64,000 nucleotides of DNA from Spirodela intermedia. Taxonomy: Eukaryota; Streptophyta; Magnoliopsida; Alismatales; Araceae. A model generated the notes under the pieces. That model was not told where the DNA came from. It worked only from the letters and a program-made list of their open reading frames with translations, and did no database searches. The position numbers were made by a program, and so were the translations under genes. Below are positions 24,791-35,507 of the stretch, piece after piece. The DNA lies in NCBI GenBank assembly GCA_902729315.2, contig LR746269.1, positions 6,107,501 through 6,171,500 of the forward strand, written 5' to 3'. Each line of letters starts with the position of its first letter. Position 1 is the stretch's first letter.

Positions 24791-26118
24791 CCAAACCGCC
24801 ACAGCTAGGCAACCAACAGTTTCAGGTTTAACAGTCTGACTCACCGCCAACACACTCTCTCTCTCTCCCTCTCTCTCTCTGTTCTCGTCTTCCTTCCTCC
24901 GTCGATCCCCGGCGGTAGGGGAATCTGCTGATCTTCAATGGAGAACCACAGCATCACCGCCCGCCCATCCCTGCGAAGAGCGCAGATCCGGAACAGGATA
25001 ATCGCCGGCTACTTCCTCCGAGGCCTCGCGGTGATGGCCTACCTACGCCGGCTCCCTTGCCGGCCGCGGCGAAAGAGGCGGACGCCGCTCAGTCTCATGT
25101 TCGAATCTGGCGTTCTCCCTCCCCTCGGTACCTCGTGACTCCTTCGCCACAGCTTCCGCTCCCGCTCGAGGAACGGGAGAAGAAGGTGGAGGCTCCGGGA
25201 ATCCTCCAGGTTATCAGTCTCTCTGATCTCCCCCTTTTTTGTTGTTTCATTCTTCCTGTTCCATCCGAGGGCTTCCCTCCCGTCCATCTTCTTCTACAAG
25301 CTCGTAACGCCGGTTGTTTTTCAGTCGTCGTAGAACATTACAAATCGGTGAAGGCTAGTTTCTTTCTATACGATTTGTCTGTAGAGTTCCGTCAATGTTC
25401 GCAGAGTGGAATCTGTCACGAGGATTCATCCACGTTTAAACGCTTTCGTTTTCTCAGTCGCCGATTGAATAGGTTGTGGAATCCGTTCGCCACGGTTTTT
25501 GCTGCCTTGATCCGATCGAGAGATTGGGAAAGATCTCTGCGCCGGTTCATTGAACTCCACTGCTTATCGAGAACCACCGCCAGTTGTGGTAGGCGGGGGA
25601 TTCTGTCGGCCGATAGGATGACGCCATCTGGCGGCCTAGCTCGGCAATTCCCACACGGCAGCAACGCAGAGTTACTGAAAGATTCCTTCCGAACTTTCCG
25701 CCGCAGTATTGCCGACAAGTTTCCGATTATTCAGCACATAGAATGACAGTGCCAGACAGGAGAGAGAGAGCAGGGGGGTGGGATTTGATTCTCCACGGAC
25801 ACAGAAAAAGTTCAGACTCCGACGACAGAATCCCTCACGTGGCTTCTCCACCCACATTCTAACCCACCAAATCCCCGCCGCCTTCTCGGCCTCGAATACA
25901 GAAGCTCCCCGACATGAAGGGAGAAGGGCAAACCAAAACTCGCCTCTCCAGCCAACCGAGCCTTCCGCCTCAGGGCAAACCTGCCTGCATCTCTCTCTAA
26001 CTAAATAACATTCCCCACGGATTCCACACCACTCTCCACACAGAGTCAGTCAACCCGACTTCTTCCAAAGATCACCGGCACTGATTGCCAGCAGATAGAT
26101 AGATAGATAAAGAAAGAG

Positions 26119-26173
<55 letters not shown>

Positions 26174-26194
26174 GGGGAGGGGGGAGTGTTTCTT
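24791..26194 (+). other. Unresolved locus, possibly transcribed
   Basis: After a (CT)n leader (24855-24881) an ATG at 24938 opens 66 basic codons (starting MENHSITARPSLRRAQIRNR, Arg-rich, no domain). A different frame over 24960-25210 reads through with a Pro-rich sequence (SPSPRYLVTPSPQLPLPLEE) but has no ATG. Splice-like sites occur after 25129 (CTCG|GTACC), near 25210 (CCTCCAG) and 25324 (TTTTTCAG). A 229-codon open frame ends at 25746. It may be a small gene with introns I could not solve, or a non-coding transcript. The right end (26122-26170) is a (GA)n tract in the 3' flank of the CCCH gene. Confidence 0.3.
26122..26170. repeat. (GA)n microsatellite
   Basis: About 49 bp of near-perfect GA repeat, 25 bp beyond the stop codon of the CCCH gene (which reads leftward), so probably in its 3' UTR as (TC)n. 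Confidence 0.9.
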
Positions 26195-26396
26195 CTAGGA
26201 GCCCGGCTCGCGGATCTGAATAGAAGCTCTGGAGAGGCTGGCTTCCAGCTCATCGAGTTCGGCCATGTCTAGGTCGTCGTCATCGTCGTCGTCGTCGTCG
26301 TCATCATCGGCCACGGCTGCTGCCATCTCTCCCCTCCCGGTCGACCGCACACTTGGCCCCTCCGACGGGGGCCCGCTCTTTGCCTGCCAGCAGATG

Positions 26397-26448
<52 letters not shown>

Positions 26449-29400
26449 AATGCACGTCAGAGTACTGATTGGTCATGGAAATCATGGGCCTAATACATAT
26501 TGTACGTTCATAGATAGGTGAGGATACTGGTTTGGATCTAATTAGCTCTTTCTCTCTCTATAAATATTTTTACGTATTTATTTATTTATTTAAATATATA
26601 CATAATGTATGATCATAGATGGGTGAGGATGGTGATCTGAAGCAATTTCTGATATGATGAAAATAATTGGAGAAATTGAGAGAGCGAAGCAACAGATTGC
26701 GTACCTTATCCGCATTGACATCATACTCTTCGTCTCTCTGGTACTTCTCATATGAATCGATGTCGTCAACAAACAAGCTGGCATCCGACATGAACAGCTC
26801 GCGACCACTGAAAAGAAGCAGAGGCAGCTGAGTGAGCAAGAGAGAGAGAGAGAGAGAGAGCCAGGCAAGAGCCCCAAGAGGAAGAAGCTTTTAGAGAGAG
26901 AGAGAGAGACAAAGAGGGAAGAAAGCTGACCTCATGCGGTCGTTCTTGGCCCTCTCTGCGCGCATTTCAGCGAGCCCAGCTTCTCTCTCTTCTATCTTCC
27001 TCTTCTTCCATTGCATGAACAGCTCGGGGGTCATGGGCGTAGATGTGCTGACTTTTGCTCGCTTGAGGAAACAACAGACGCCCAGTCAATATCTTCACGA
27101 GGGAGCAAAGTCAACGGAATACAGGAGACGGAGATCACCTGACTTTCAATCTCCTCCTCAATGGATAGCTTCTCGGATTCTTCCTCCAGCAAGGCCTTCA
27201 TCTGCGACTTGAGCACATAACCAGGAGGGAGGGCGTGCCTGTAATGGCAGTCCTTGCCGCCATTAGGGCATACCCAGAACCAACCATACTGCTTCTTCTC
27301 CACTGCGTCTAAGAAATATCTGCAGACCTGCACAGAGAATCACCATGGCAATGTACTGCTTCAGAGGGAAGAACTGGTCTTTTTAGGTTAATCTCCTGCA
27401 CAATACCTCCCCTCTCTGTGGACAAAAATAGAAAAAGCATTGGCAGACAGGAGATGGGAGAACCCTAGGTCATGGGTGACTGCCACTTCAGCTCAAATCC
27501 ACTCAACAGCCGCAGTTGCAGTGCTTTCCTTCCTCAATTGGAAACCAAGAAAGATCCCTTTCTCCTGCCTCTCCTTCTCCTCCTTCCTCTCCATTACTTC
27601 ATAAAACCTCCTTCCCCTGCTCCTCCTGATCGACCCACTTCTTCTTATTTGCCCTCTTTTTGTTCTCATCTCAAGGAACGTTGCTGCCAGAAACTGGCCA
27701 ATTGACTAAGATCTGTTCATGACAGCCAGAAAATCAGAAGTTTTGATCGGCCCACTTTCGTGTCATTTTTGGCATATTCAAGGTATGATCAGAGCTCCCC
27801 CCAAATCGGGTGGGCTGACCTGGAGCGCCACATGTGCACGTCACAGGAGTCAAACGCTGGACCCCAATCAAGCCCCAATCAGATCAGACAACCCTACAAG
27901 CAGCACGAAATAACTAGGACCAACTTGACTCCAAGAGCCCAATTCTCATCTACCCTTTTTTGGCATTAACGTTTTGAATCTTTTCCTTTCTTATAAAGGG
28001 GAGGAAAAGAAAAAAAAAAAAAACCCAAAGCTGCATCTATTCGGAATGTGGTGTAATCGAACAACACATCAAGACGCATGTAAGAGAAAGCCATCTACCA
28101 GATATAGCAACAGTATCACCGCATTTTGGGGAGAATAAGTTCTGAGCAAGACCCAGGCACCAGTTTTGGAAATTTAATATGGGGTTATATAAAAAAACGA
28201 AGATTCGGGAATCCTTCTGGCACAAACAGAGCAAACCTTCCCTGAACCCATGAATCCTAAGTGTGATATTTCGATTATTTTTTTATCTCGCAAGCATAAA
28301 TCTTTCTTTAAAAACTACACCCACTTCCAAATCCAAGCTTATGTTCTGAGCTCAGCTTTTCGAGATAACATATATATGATTGAAATAGCATGTACAGGTG
28401 ATGAGCTTAGTTCTGCAGTATTGCGAGAAAGCCAGCAAACCTTAAACTGCGACTGACAGAGTTTGACCACAGCCTTTTGAGCTAACAAATAACAGGCAAA
28501 TAACCAAAATTACCAGGAAAGGCTGGAGAAATGAGACGTGCAAGTTATTAGGTCAGACGACGAGAGGAACCCACTGATTAACGTGGTGAGAAAGTGAGGA
28601 AAGCTTAGCATGAAGATCGTAGTGCTCATGTTGCGACATGAGCTTTTTAAAACCAAAGAATAAGACAAGTTTCCAGAAAAGGTGGAGAGATATCACATGC
28701 ATATGGCAAGGGCAGACACCATCCAGAGAACCTAATATAGATGTAATGAGACAAGAAAACACACCTTCGCATAAAGCAAGAGGCAATGTGCCAAGAAAAC
28801 ACACCTTCGCATAAAGCAAGAGGCAATGTGCCAAGAAGATGGGCAGGACTCAAGAAAGCAGCGATACTCAAGTTTACATAGAATATAAGGGAGTCTATTT
28901 ATCTATACATTTTGGCTTCTTCGAGGAAGTGAAAACCCAAATGTCTTCAAGACTGGTTTTCACTTCCAAATGTCTTCAGCAGGAATTCTCGTATTCTGGA
29001 TCAAAATTCATGCGAGCGAGGCTGACCTGAAACTTCAGCTCAAAGAGGAGACGTGTCGAGAAACTAAAAAAAAAAAACAAATTAAGAGCGTGGAAAAGGA
29101 TGAGCGGTGGAATCAAATCGCGGACGCCATTCATTAAAAAAAATAAGATTAAAAACAGGGAACACTGGTGTCCCAAATGCTGAATCCTTTTCCAGATTCA
29201 ATCAATCATTTATACCCAGTTCACATTCATTCTGAAATTCTAGGGTTATATATCACAAGGATCTTATTAGTGGATCACCACCTGATAATTAAACTAATTG
29301 GGATGAGAAAGGGTAATAGGGACAATCTTCTCACAAAGCATTGTTGTCGATTTTGTTGAGACAAACAGTTACCGCTAGTCACTATCCTAAAGAAAATGTC

Positions 29401-30573
29401 ACTCTTTTCCATGGATAAACATTCTACATGGTACATAAACTCTTGTCTATTGGGCATTACGATACATTTTAGCTCTGCAAGACCAGTTTTTCCCACTTGA
29501 ACCCAGAAAAACACCGCATAAAAAATGCACTCAACATTCCCATCAATAATCATAGTACCGAAATTTCAAACAAATGTGGAATAGGAGGAAATCAATCAAA
29601 TGCAATCAGGGCATCTTGTACTGCGTTTGCATGAACTTTGTAACACAAAAATCAGAACACATTACTGACACAGGAGCAAAGTTGAAGATGATTATAAGCA
29701 TTATCACTTGAACGTTCATGGTCCGAAAAAAATATATGTGATCCATCAAAGAGATACATACAATGTCAGTAGGTTTGTTCTGGTTGTACTCCTTGTTCTT
29801 CTGTTCCACAACCTTCTCCAGTGTCTCCTGATCCCAGTCCTCCATAGTTTCTTTAAGAGAACAAAAAAACAAGAGCCCAGCACAAACGAAATAAGGAAAT
29901 CACTATTACGACCTAAACAGAAAACAAATAGGAGATTCATCGTCTACCGTCATCACGCTTGTCACTGTAAATGTCAATTTTCTCCCCCTTCCTTTGCACG
30001 TTCAAGTCATGAGAGAACTTGCACTTGAAGCCCTTGGCGCACTGTCCCGCCTTGAAGAATTCGCATAATATAGATTTCGGATCGACACCTTAAAACGTAA
30101 GAGTTCACAGAATCAATCTATCAGCGCAATCCACCCACCTCTGTACAGAAGTGAGAACCGGAGATGGGCCAGAATCTTACCAATTGGAACTTTAGGCTGA
30201 CTGATGGCAACCTTAAAAAGATCATTGAGCTCCTTCTCCCTTGCCTTCTCGTCCTCCTTTTTCTTCTGTCAGCGGCAAGGGGAATCAAAGACCAAAAAAG
30301 AAAAGGTTGAGATCCAGAAGAGATTTCAACGAAAATTGAATTTGATGATAGAGCGAAACGAAGACCATGAAAGGAAAAGACGGAAACATAAAGGTTACTG
30401 GCCTTGGCAGCGGCCTTGGCAGCATCGGGCTTCGGCTGGACGGACTGCTGAAGGCTCTGAACGTACTTCTGGACATTTTTACTCTTGTTTTTGTTCTTGA
30501 GGCCGAAGGTTTTATCCTCCACCACCTTCTGCTTCTTGGCGACTTCGGCCTTAGACTGCTGCTTGGGCGGCAT
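26195..30573 (-). CDS. CCCH zinc-finger protein, DRG-family-regulatory-protein (DFRP/ZC3H15) type
   Basis: Eight minus-strand exons: 30573-30403, 30265-30181, 30088-29948, 29850-29762, 27327-27139, 27061-26931, 26807-26705, 26383-26195 (1098 nt, 365 residues). Order: lysine-rich N-terminus ([20 protein letters not shown]), a [17 protein letters not shown] helix, a first finger C-x7-C-x5-C-x3-H (CEFFKAGQC...CKFSH), then a second, widely spaced finger C-x17-C-x6-C-x3-H ([12 protein letters not shown]...CHYRH). These are followed by the DFRP block [36 protein letters not shown] and an acidic tail with 12 Asp in a row. Animal relatives bind and stabilise DRG GTPases on ribosomes; the plant role is probably the same (inference). 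Intron 1 needs a GC donor (see findings). Intron 4 is 2.4 kb. Confidence 0.93.
26273..26309. repeat. (GTC)n trinucleotide repeat coding poly-Asp
   Basis: A run of GTC/ATC on the plus strand, GAC/GAT on the coding strand, in the last exon of the CCCH gene. It encodes 12 consecutive Asp and is likely length-polymorphic. Confidence 0.9.
28755..28837. repeat. Perfect 40-bp tandem duplication in CCCH intron 4
   Basis: Positions 28761-28797 recur exactly 40 bp later (ACACCTTCGCATAAAGCAAG then AGGCAATGTGCCAAGAA). The near-identity points to a recent event. Just right of it, about 28927-28968, GAAGTGAAAACC and GGTTTTCACTTC form an inverted pair. Confidence 0.9.
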
Positions 30574-31796
30574 ATCCTCCGGCAACTCCTATCAGCATCA
30601 AAGGATCTCCGCGGCCAGGTATCCCTCAAAGACCGAGAAACAGCGCTCCTTCTCCCAACTTCCAGCCCCTCCGATCTCAATCACCCCCGACTAAAATCCC
30701 CCCAAGGAGCCGCCTCTCCTCAGAGTAGAGAGTCGATAGATACCAGGCAAAGATTCTCTCTATCTCCTCCCCCGTGGTGAAGCCTTCGCCCTTCGCCCTT
30801 CGCCCTTCGCCCTCGTCTTCGTCTTCGTCTCCACTTGTGGGGGATGATTCTGGAGGGGATCCCTTCCTGGGGTTTTCTCCGGAGAGGGGCGGAGGGATTA
30901 GCGCCGCCAGCCGCCACGGCGATACGGCTCCTAAATGGACCGCCCCGATTGAGCGCAACCACTGAAATCCATCGGGCGATATGATTCACACGTGCAAGAG
31001 TGACAACGGGATCCCCTCGACGCACGTGACGGCTTGCAGAATCGAGCGGAATTAACGGGCCGAATCTTGTAGGCCCTACAAGCCGAAAACCATATTAGTT
31101 CCCCTGGAATTGGCCCAATGGGCCTGAGCCCAAATAGGGTCAATCCTTCTCTGGCAGTGTGGACCAGGCCCGAATATGGTCTATTCGGCCCATCTGTCTT
31201 CAACAGACTCCGGCCCACAAGCCGAGTTCCCGTAGCTAGGCTAAATACGGCCAGGTTCGGGCTTTTCATTTATGGCCCTATGCCCATTTAACCAAGCCCT
31301 TGGGCTATTTTGGGCCTTGAAAAATAAATCGTCGCAACCCATTATTGCCACTGGGCCACCGCAGCGAGAGTAGCTGGGCCCATGTGACCAGATAATCCAG
31401 TGAACATTGGGCCGGAAAGGTCAGCCTATCAAGGAAGTTCTTGGCTCATCCTTCTTTTCTGTCACATTTTGGGCCACATACCGGCCCATTGGGCCTAGTT
31501 AAATATACAAAAGGCCACACGTCAACGTGCGTGGATAGGCGCCTCTGTCCACCGGTCAGCGGTGGGAAATGAAGGGGTTCGAACGGCAGTCTTTCGGTGC
31601 CGACAATGGTTGACCAGAGAAATATGGGGCCCAGCGGCCGAACAAAGAAACTAACGAATAGTTGCGAGTACACTAACAGTGGGAACGGGCCCCACAGCTG
31701 GATCGAACTCCGGTCAACGCTTTGGTTGTAGGGTAAACGCCTAGAGAGTGGATGCTTTATTATGATTGACCTCGGAGGCGCCGTCCTTCTCCGAGC
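30574..31796. other. Intergenic: CCCH promoter and AP2 3' flank, with site II cluster
   Basis: From 31060 to 31500 there are more than ten GGCCCA/TGGGCC-type motifs (for example TTGGCCCAATGGGCCTGA at about 31111). These are promoter marks of housekeeping genes and fit the ribosome-linked CCCH gene to the left. A CTTCGCC repeat is at about 30785-30820. Several TTGACC/GGTCAA boxes occur (31610, 31714). No coding sequence is supported. Confidence 0.5.
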
Positions 31797-34383
31797 TCAG
31801 CTCCGGTGGAAGAAGTGGGGGGAGGTTGGCGGAGGGAAGAGATATTCGCGGCGGGCGGCGGCGGCGGCTGTCGGAGAAGGGGCTGTCGCTGAGAATCCTG
31901 ATGATGCTGCATATGGGTAGACCGGGCGAGGGGCGCCGCCGCCGCCGTGGAGCGGCCACGCCCAGCCGGGGATCGCCGGCGAGGGCATCTCCGGCCTCTT
32001 CTCCGCCGCTCTTTCCTGCCAGTGGGAGAGACGGAAAGAGGAGTTATAGATAGGAACGAGATTCACACAAGGAATATGGACGACGCAGCAGGGAGCAGTA
32101 CCTCGTTCTTAGGAAGATACCCGGGGTAGAGAGAGGTGGACCACGCAGGTAAGTGCTCTGGTGGCGCTGCTGAGTGGGGACAGCTGGCGGGGACGAAACT
32201 GGCGTTGACCACCTGCACCAAAAAAGAAACAGAAAGGCTTCTCAGCGATCCAATCGATGAGAGTTGAACAGAAATCAAAGCAGTTAAGCTGTAGACGTAA
32301 ACCCCGTTGACCCATCGATTAACTTAAATAACTTTAACAAAAAAAACCAACGATAATCAAATCGAGGTTGACCGCAGTTCAGGCTCGATCATTTCAAGTG
32401 TCTGGAGAGGATACTGACCGTATCAGCTTCCCGCCTCGGAGTATGATCAGTGGGCTGAGAGATGCTCAGGTTGAGGTTGAGATTCCGGCCAAATGCTGGA
32501 AAAAAAAACGAAGAACATGATGGGTTTCAGATGGCCTGCCCAGATTCATCTGGTTGACTTTCTTTCGGGTTGACAAAGCACACCTTCCACGTCCATCTCC
32601 GAAACAATCTCCCCTTCGTAGCAACTGGGCTCAAAGTTTGTGACAGCCTCTCTTCCATTGCATTTGATGGCGGCCTTGTCATAAGCCCTGATGCCCAAAG
32701 ACAGAAAAGAAAAATGCGACTAAGATTATGTCCCAGATGAAACCATATTATTACCCAAATCTCATATGACTCGTCAGGGGGATGCAAAGGATCCGTGAGA
32801 TCCAGTAGAACCTTGCAGCTTCTACTTCGGTGTCGAACAACCCAAGATATATGTACCTGCACGAAAGCATTATGTTCTCATCTGTGAACAACGTGGTTCC
32901 AAGATTATTTCTTTTTTAGTTTAATCTTTTTTTTTTCTTTGAAAAATCCAGGTGGGCTGCGGTTCTTTGATCTTGCTCATCGGTGGGTGGGTTCTCATTG
33001 CTCATGCATGGATGGGAGTGGATGCTGTTCTTCGGAGGAATGAAGAAAAGGAAGGTTTTTTTTTTTTTTTTTCAGTGGACTTACTTCTTCCCGAGGAACT
33101 GCCCCATCCGAGCTTCCCATCGGCCACACTTGTGAAGGGTCACCCCTCTGTACTTGGAGCTCCCACGAGAAAACCCAGTGCTTTGGCGGCGCAGGATGTG
33201 CACAAATTCCTCTTTTGTCAGATTTCTCATCTGAGAAGCGAAAAATAAGAAGAACAAAACAATAATCAATGAGCTGTGATCCCCGGAACACCCACGAAGG
33301 AGGAAGAAGCAGAAGAAGAAGAAAAAGAAGAAAAGTCAAGTCACATGTTTCATGTCCTCGTCGTAGTCAGCGAGGCTGAAGTTGATGTCGGCGTCAACTC
33401 CCCGGAACTTGATGGCGGCGCGATCATATGCCCTGGAAGAATTCAAACCGCGCATTAAAGGCAGTATGGAAAGAACAGAGGCATCGTTTTCTGAACGACT
33501 CAGCGTTGTTCTAACCTGGCGGCAGCGTGGGCAGTGTCGTATCCTCCTATTTATTTCCATTGCAGCAGATGGGAAGAAGGGGGAGGACAGGGCGGAGAGA
33601 GGGAGAGAGATAAAAGACCGTGAAATGAGCGAGTATGCACCCATCTACAGAAATAATCATGGATAGATGAAGGTTTTCTTACCCAAATACACTTGCTTTC
33701 CGCAGTCCCTGCACGGAAGAGAAACCTCCCCGTCAGGAAAAAAAAAAAGGAGAAAGAGGCGAGGGAGAGAAGCTGTGAGTCAACTCCATCACTAACCAGA
33801 TATGGGATTCCCATCTTCCCGTTCTGCGGTAGAAGGTGACTCCTCTGTACTGAGAGCTCCGGGAGCGAGGACCCCTCCTGCTTTTCTTCACTTGCTGCTG
33901 CTGCTGCTGCTGCTGTTGCGATGCAACCTTGGGTGGCTCCGGCATATCCGGCTGGCAGAAGCTTTCCTCCAAAGATGATTTCGAAGCAGACGAGGAGGGG
34001 GGCATGTGAACTGCCATGCCCACAACATGAGGAACAAAGCCACTTCCATACGCCTCCTGACGAGCAGCAGCCAGAGGGAATAGCTGCTTCGTGAAGATCT
34101 CATGGTTGGACCTGCTGTTATTGACCTCCTCGGCGAAATCTTCTCCTTCCTCGGCCTCCTCATTAACATCGCCGAAACCCTCCTTCAGGATGCCGAAGCA
34201 GAAGGTCGGCGCCGGCGACTTGGTAGAGCAGGAGTCCTCGTCGCCGGCGTTAATGGAGCCGTCGGCATTGAGAACGGAGGAGTTGGACGTGCCGGAGTCG
34301 TCCATAATATTTCCAGCAATCTCCTGGAGCCTCTCGCCGGAGGAGCCGTCGTAGGGGGAGGCAAAATTTAGATCCAACACCAT
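31797..34383 (-). CDS. RAP2-7: euAP2 transcription factor, RAP2-7/TOE1-like, miR172 target
   Basis: Ten minus-strand exons: 34383-33797, 33708-33683, 33546-33516, 33432-33345, 33230-33085, 32856-32812, 32687-32584, 32495-32419, 32212-32102, 32015-31797 (477 residues). N-terminal [10 protein letters not shown] and [11 protein letters not shown] motifs are euAP2 marks. [20 protein letters not shown] opens AP2 domain 1 (exons 1-4); [20 protein letters not shown] opens domain 2 (exons 5-7). A 26-nt exon encodes [19 protein letters not shown] is an EAR-like LxLxL repression motif. AEKRPEM and the AASSGF coded by the miR172 site match TOE1/RAP2-7. Family members repress flowering and set phase change, and miR172 lowers them with age. 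A Gln-9 tract is variable in such genes. The first AP2 domain has GYDTA where GFDTA is usual. Confidence 0.95.
31892..31912 (-). promoter_or_regulatory. miR172 target site in the AP2 coding sequence
   Basis: On the minus strand the 21 nt run from ATGCAGCATC to AGGATTCT with CATC between, complementary to the well-known miR172 except for one G:U-type position in the middle. It is read in frame as AASSGF in the last exon, the same place as in Arabidopsis AP2 and TOE genes. Confidence 0.93.
33892..33919. repeat. (CAG)n repeat coding poly-Gln in the AP2 gene
   Basis: Plus-strand CTG repeats, CAG on the coding strand, encode nine Gln before the first AP2 domain. A slippage-prone tract. Confidence 0.9.
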
Positions 34384-35041
34384 TTCCCACGGCGAATACT
34401 GCAGAAAAACCGATCACGATCTTTCCTTCACTCTTCGCTAGAGGAGCTCCAAGAGGGGGCTATTTGCAGAAGAGGCACTTGGAAAAAGAAGGCCGAAGAG
34501 ATTACGGAGCATCCCTTCGCGTTGAATCCCGATCGCGCTTCCCCTCTTCTCCCAGCCAATGGAACCAGCAACTCGGACACCTCCGCTCGAAGATGATATC
34601 CCCCCGCAAGATGAAGAGGCGATCTGAGGAAAAACGAGAATCAGGAACAGGATCGACATGGAAGCGGCGCCCACGATGATGGGTGGCTCATTCTAACACC
34701 TCTTTCTCCCTTCCCTGCAGCGAACTAAAGATCAGAAACTCACCGGAGAAGACGAAACAATCAGACAGTATCCGATCCAAGCCTCGCCGGAGCACGGCCG
34801 CCTCACAGCAGCAGATGAGGAATTCCCGTTTCCTCTAGCGGATGAACGCCACCGGAGCCGATCAAAGACCCGGCATCGCTCATTACTCCCACGGCGGCGG
34901 AACCCAGACGAGGAATCTCCGCCGCCTTCCCCTTCTCCCCGGGATCCTGGGCCGCCGTCTGAGAAGCTGCCAACGAAGGGAAGAACCGCGGAGGAATGGG
35001 GATGGAGGACGATGGCCAGCGCCGGGGAAGCTTAAAGGGTG

Positions 35042-35045
<4 letters not shown>

Positions 35046-35098
<53 letters not shown>
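35046..35098. repeat. (GA)n microsatellite upstream of the AP2 gene
   Basis: About 53 bp of GA, reading (CT)n in the AP2 sense, 660 bp before its ATG. It may lie in the 5' UTR or proximal promoter, where GAGA/BPC factors can bind. Confidence 0.9.
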
Positions 35099-35103
<5 letters not shown>

Positions 35104-35223
35104 AGATAAAGAATCAGATGGGACGTGTGAAGCAACATGTACCAAATGCATGCCGTAAGTAATAAAGAACATTAATCTCTGCTCAGGGTGCAAATGGATA
35201 CAAATCTGTCGGCGTCAACGTGC

Positions 35224-35247
35224 TGTCACCGGCTACCGCCGGTGACA
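35224..35247. repeat. Perfect 10-bp inverted repeat with 4-nt loop
   Basis: TGTCACCGGC, TACC, GCCGGTGACA. The arms pair without mismatch and are GC-rich. It sits alone in AT-rich intergenic DNA. Confidence 0.95.
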
Positions 35248-35470
35248 CCCTCGGATGAGGACAATTATAAAATATCCTAAAATATATCGTACTTTTAAAA
35301 ACCATCCCAGGGTTAATCTGCCGAGGAGAGCATAATTGTGATTAAACCCTGTAGAAATCACAAATATCTCTCTCCACCCGATAAGTAGTTGCCCGTACGC
35401 GTCGAAGGAGAAGCCTTCTTAGTTTATTAATTCTTCAGACAGAAGAATAATGGGACCCAGAAAAAACGCC

Positions 35471-35507
<37 letters not shown>

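Noticed and set aside
25057-25746. 229-codon ORF as a confirmed gene
   Set aside because: It has no ATG start, no domain, and splice-like signals inside it; kept only as part of an unresolved locus.
28553-28834. Hydrophobic minus-strand ORF in the CCCH intron as a nested gene
   Set aside because: It spans the 40-bp duplication, which creates repeated peptides, and has no ATG context, splice support or domain.
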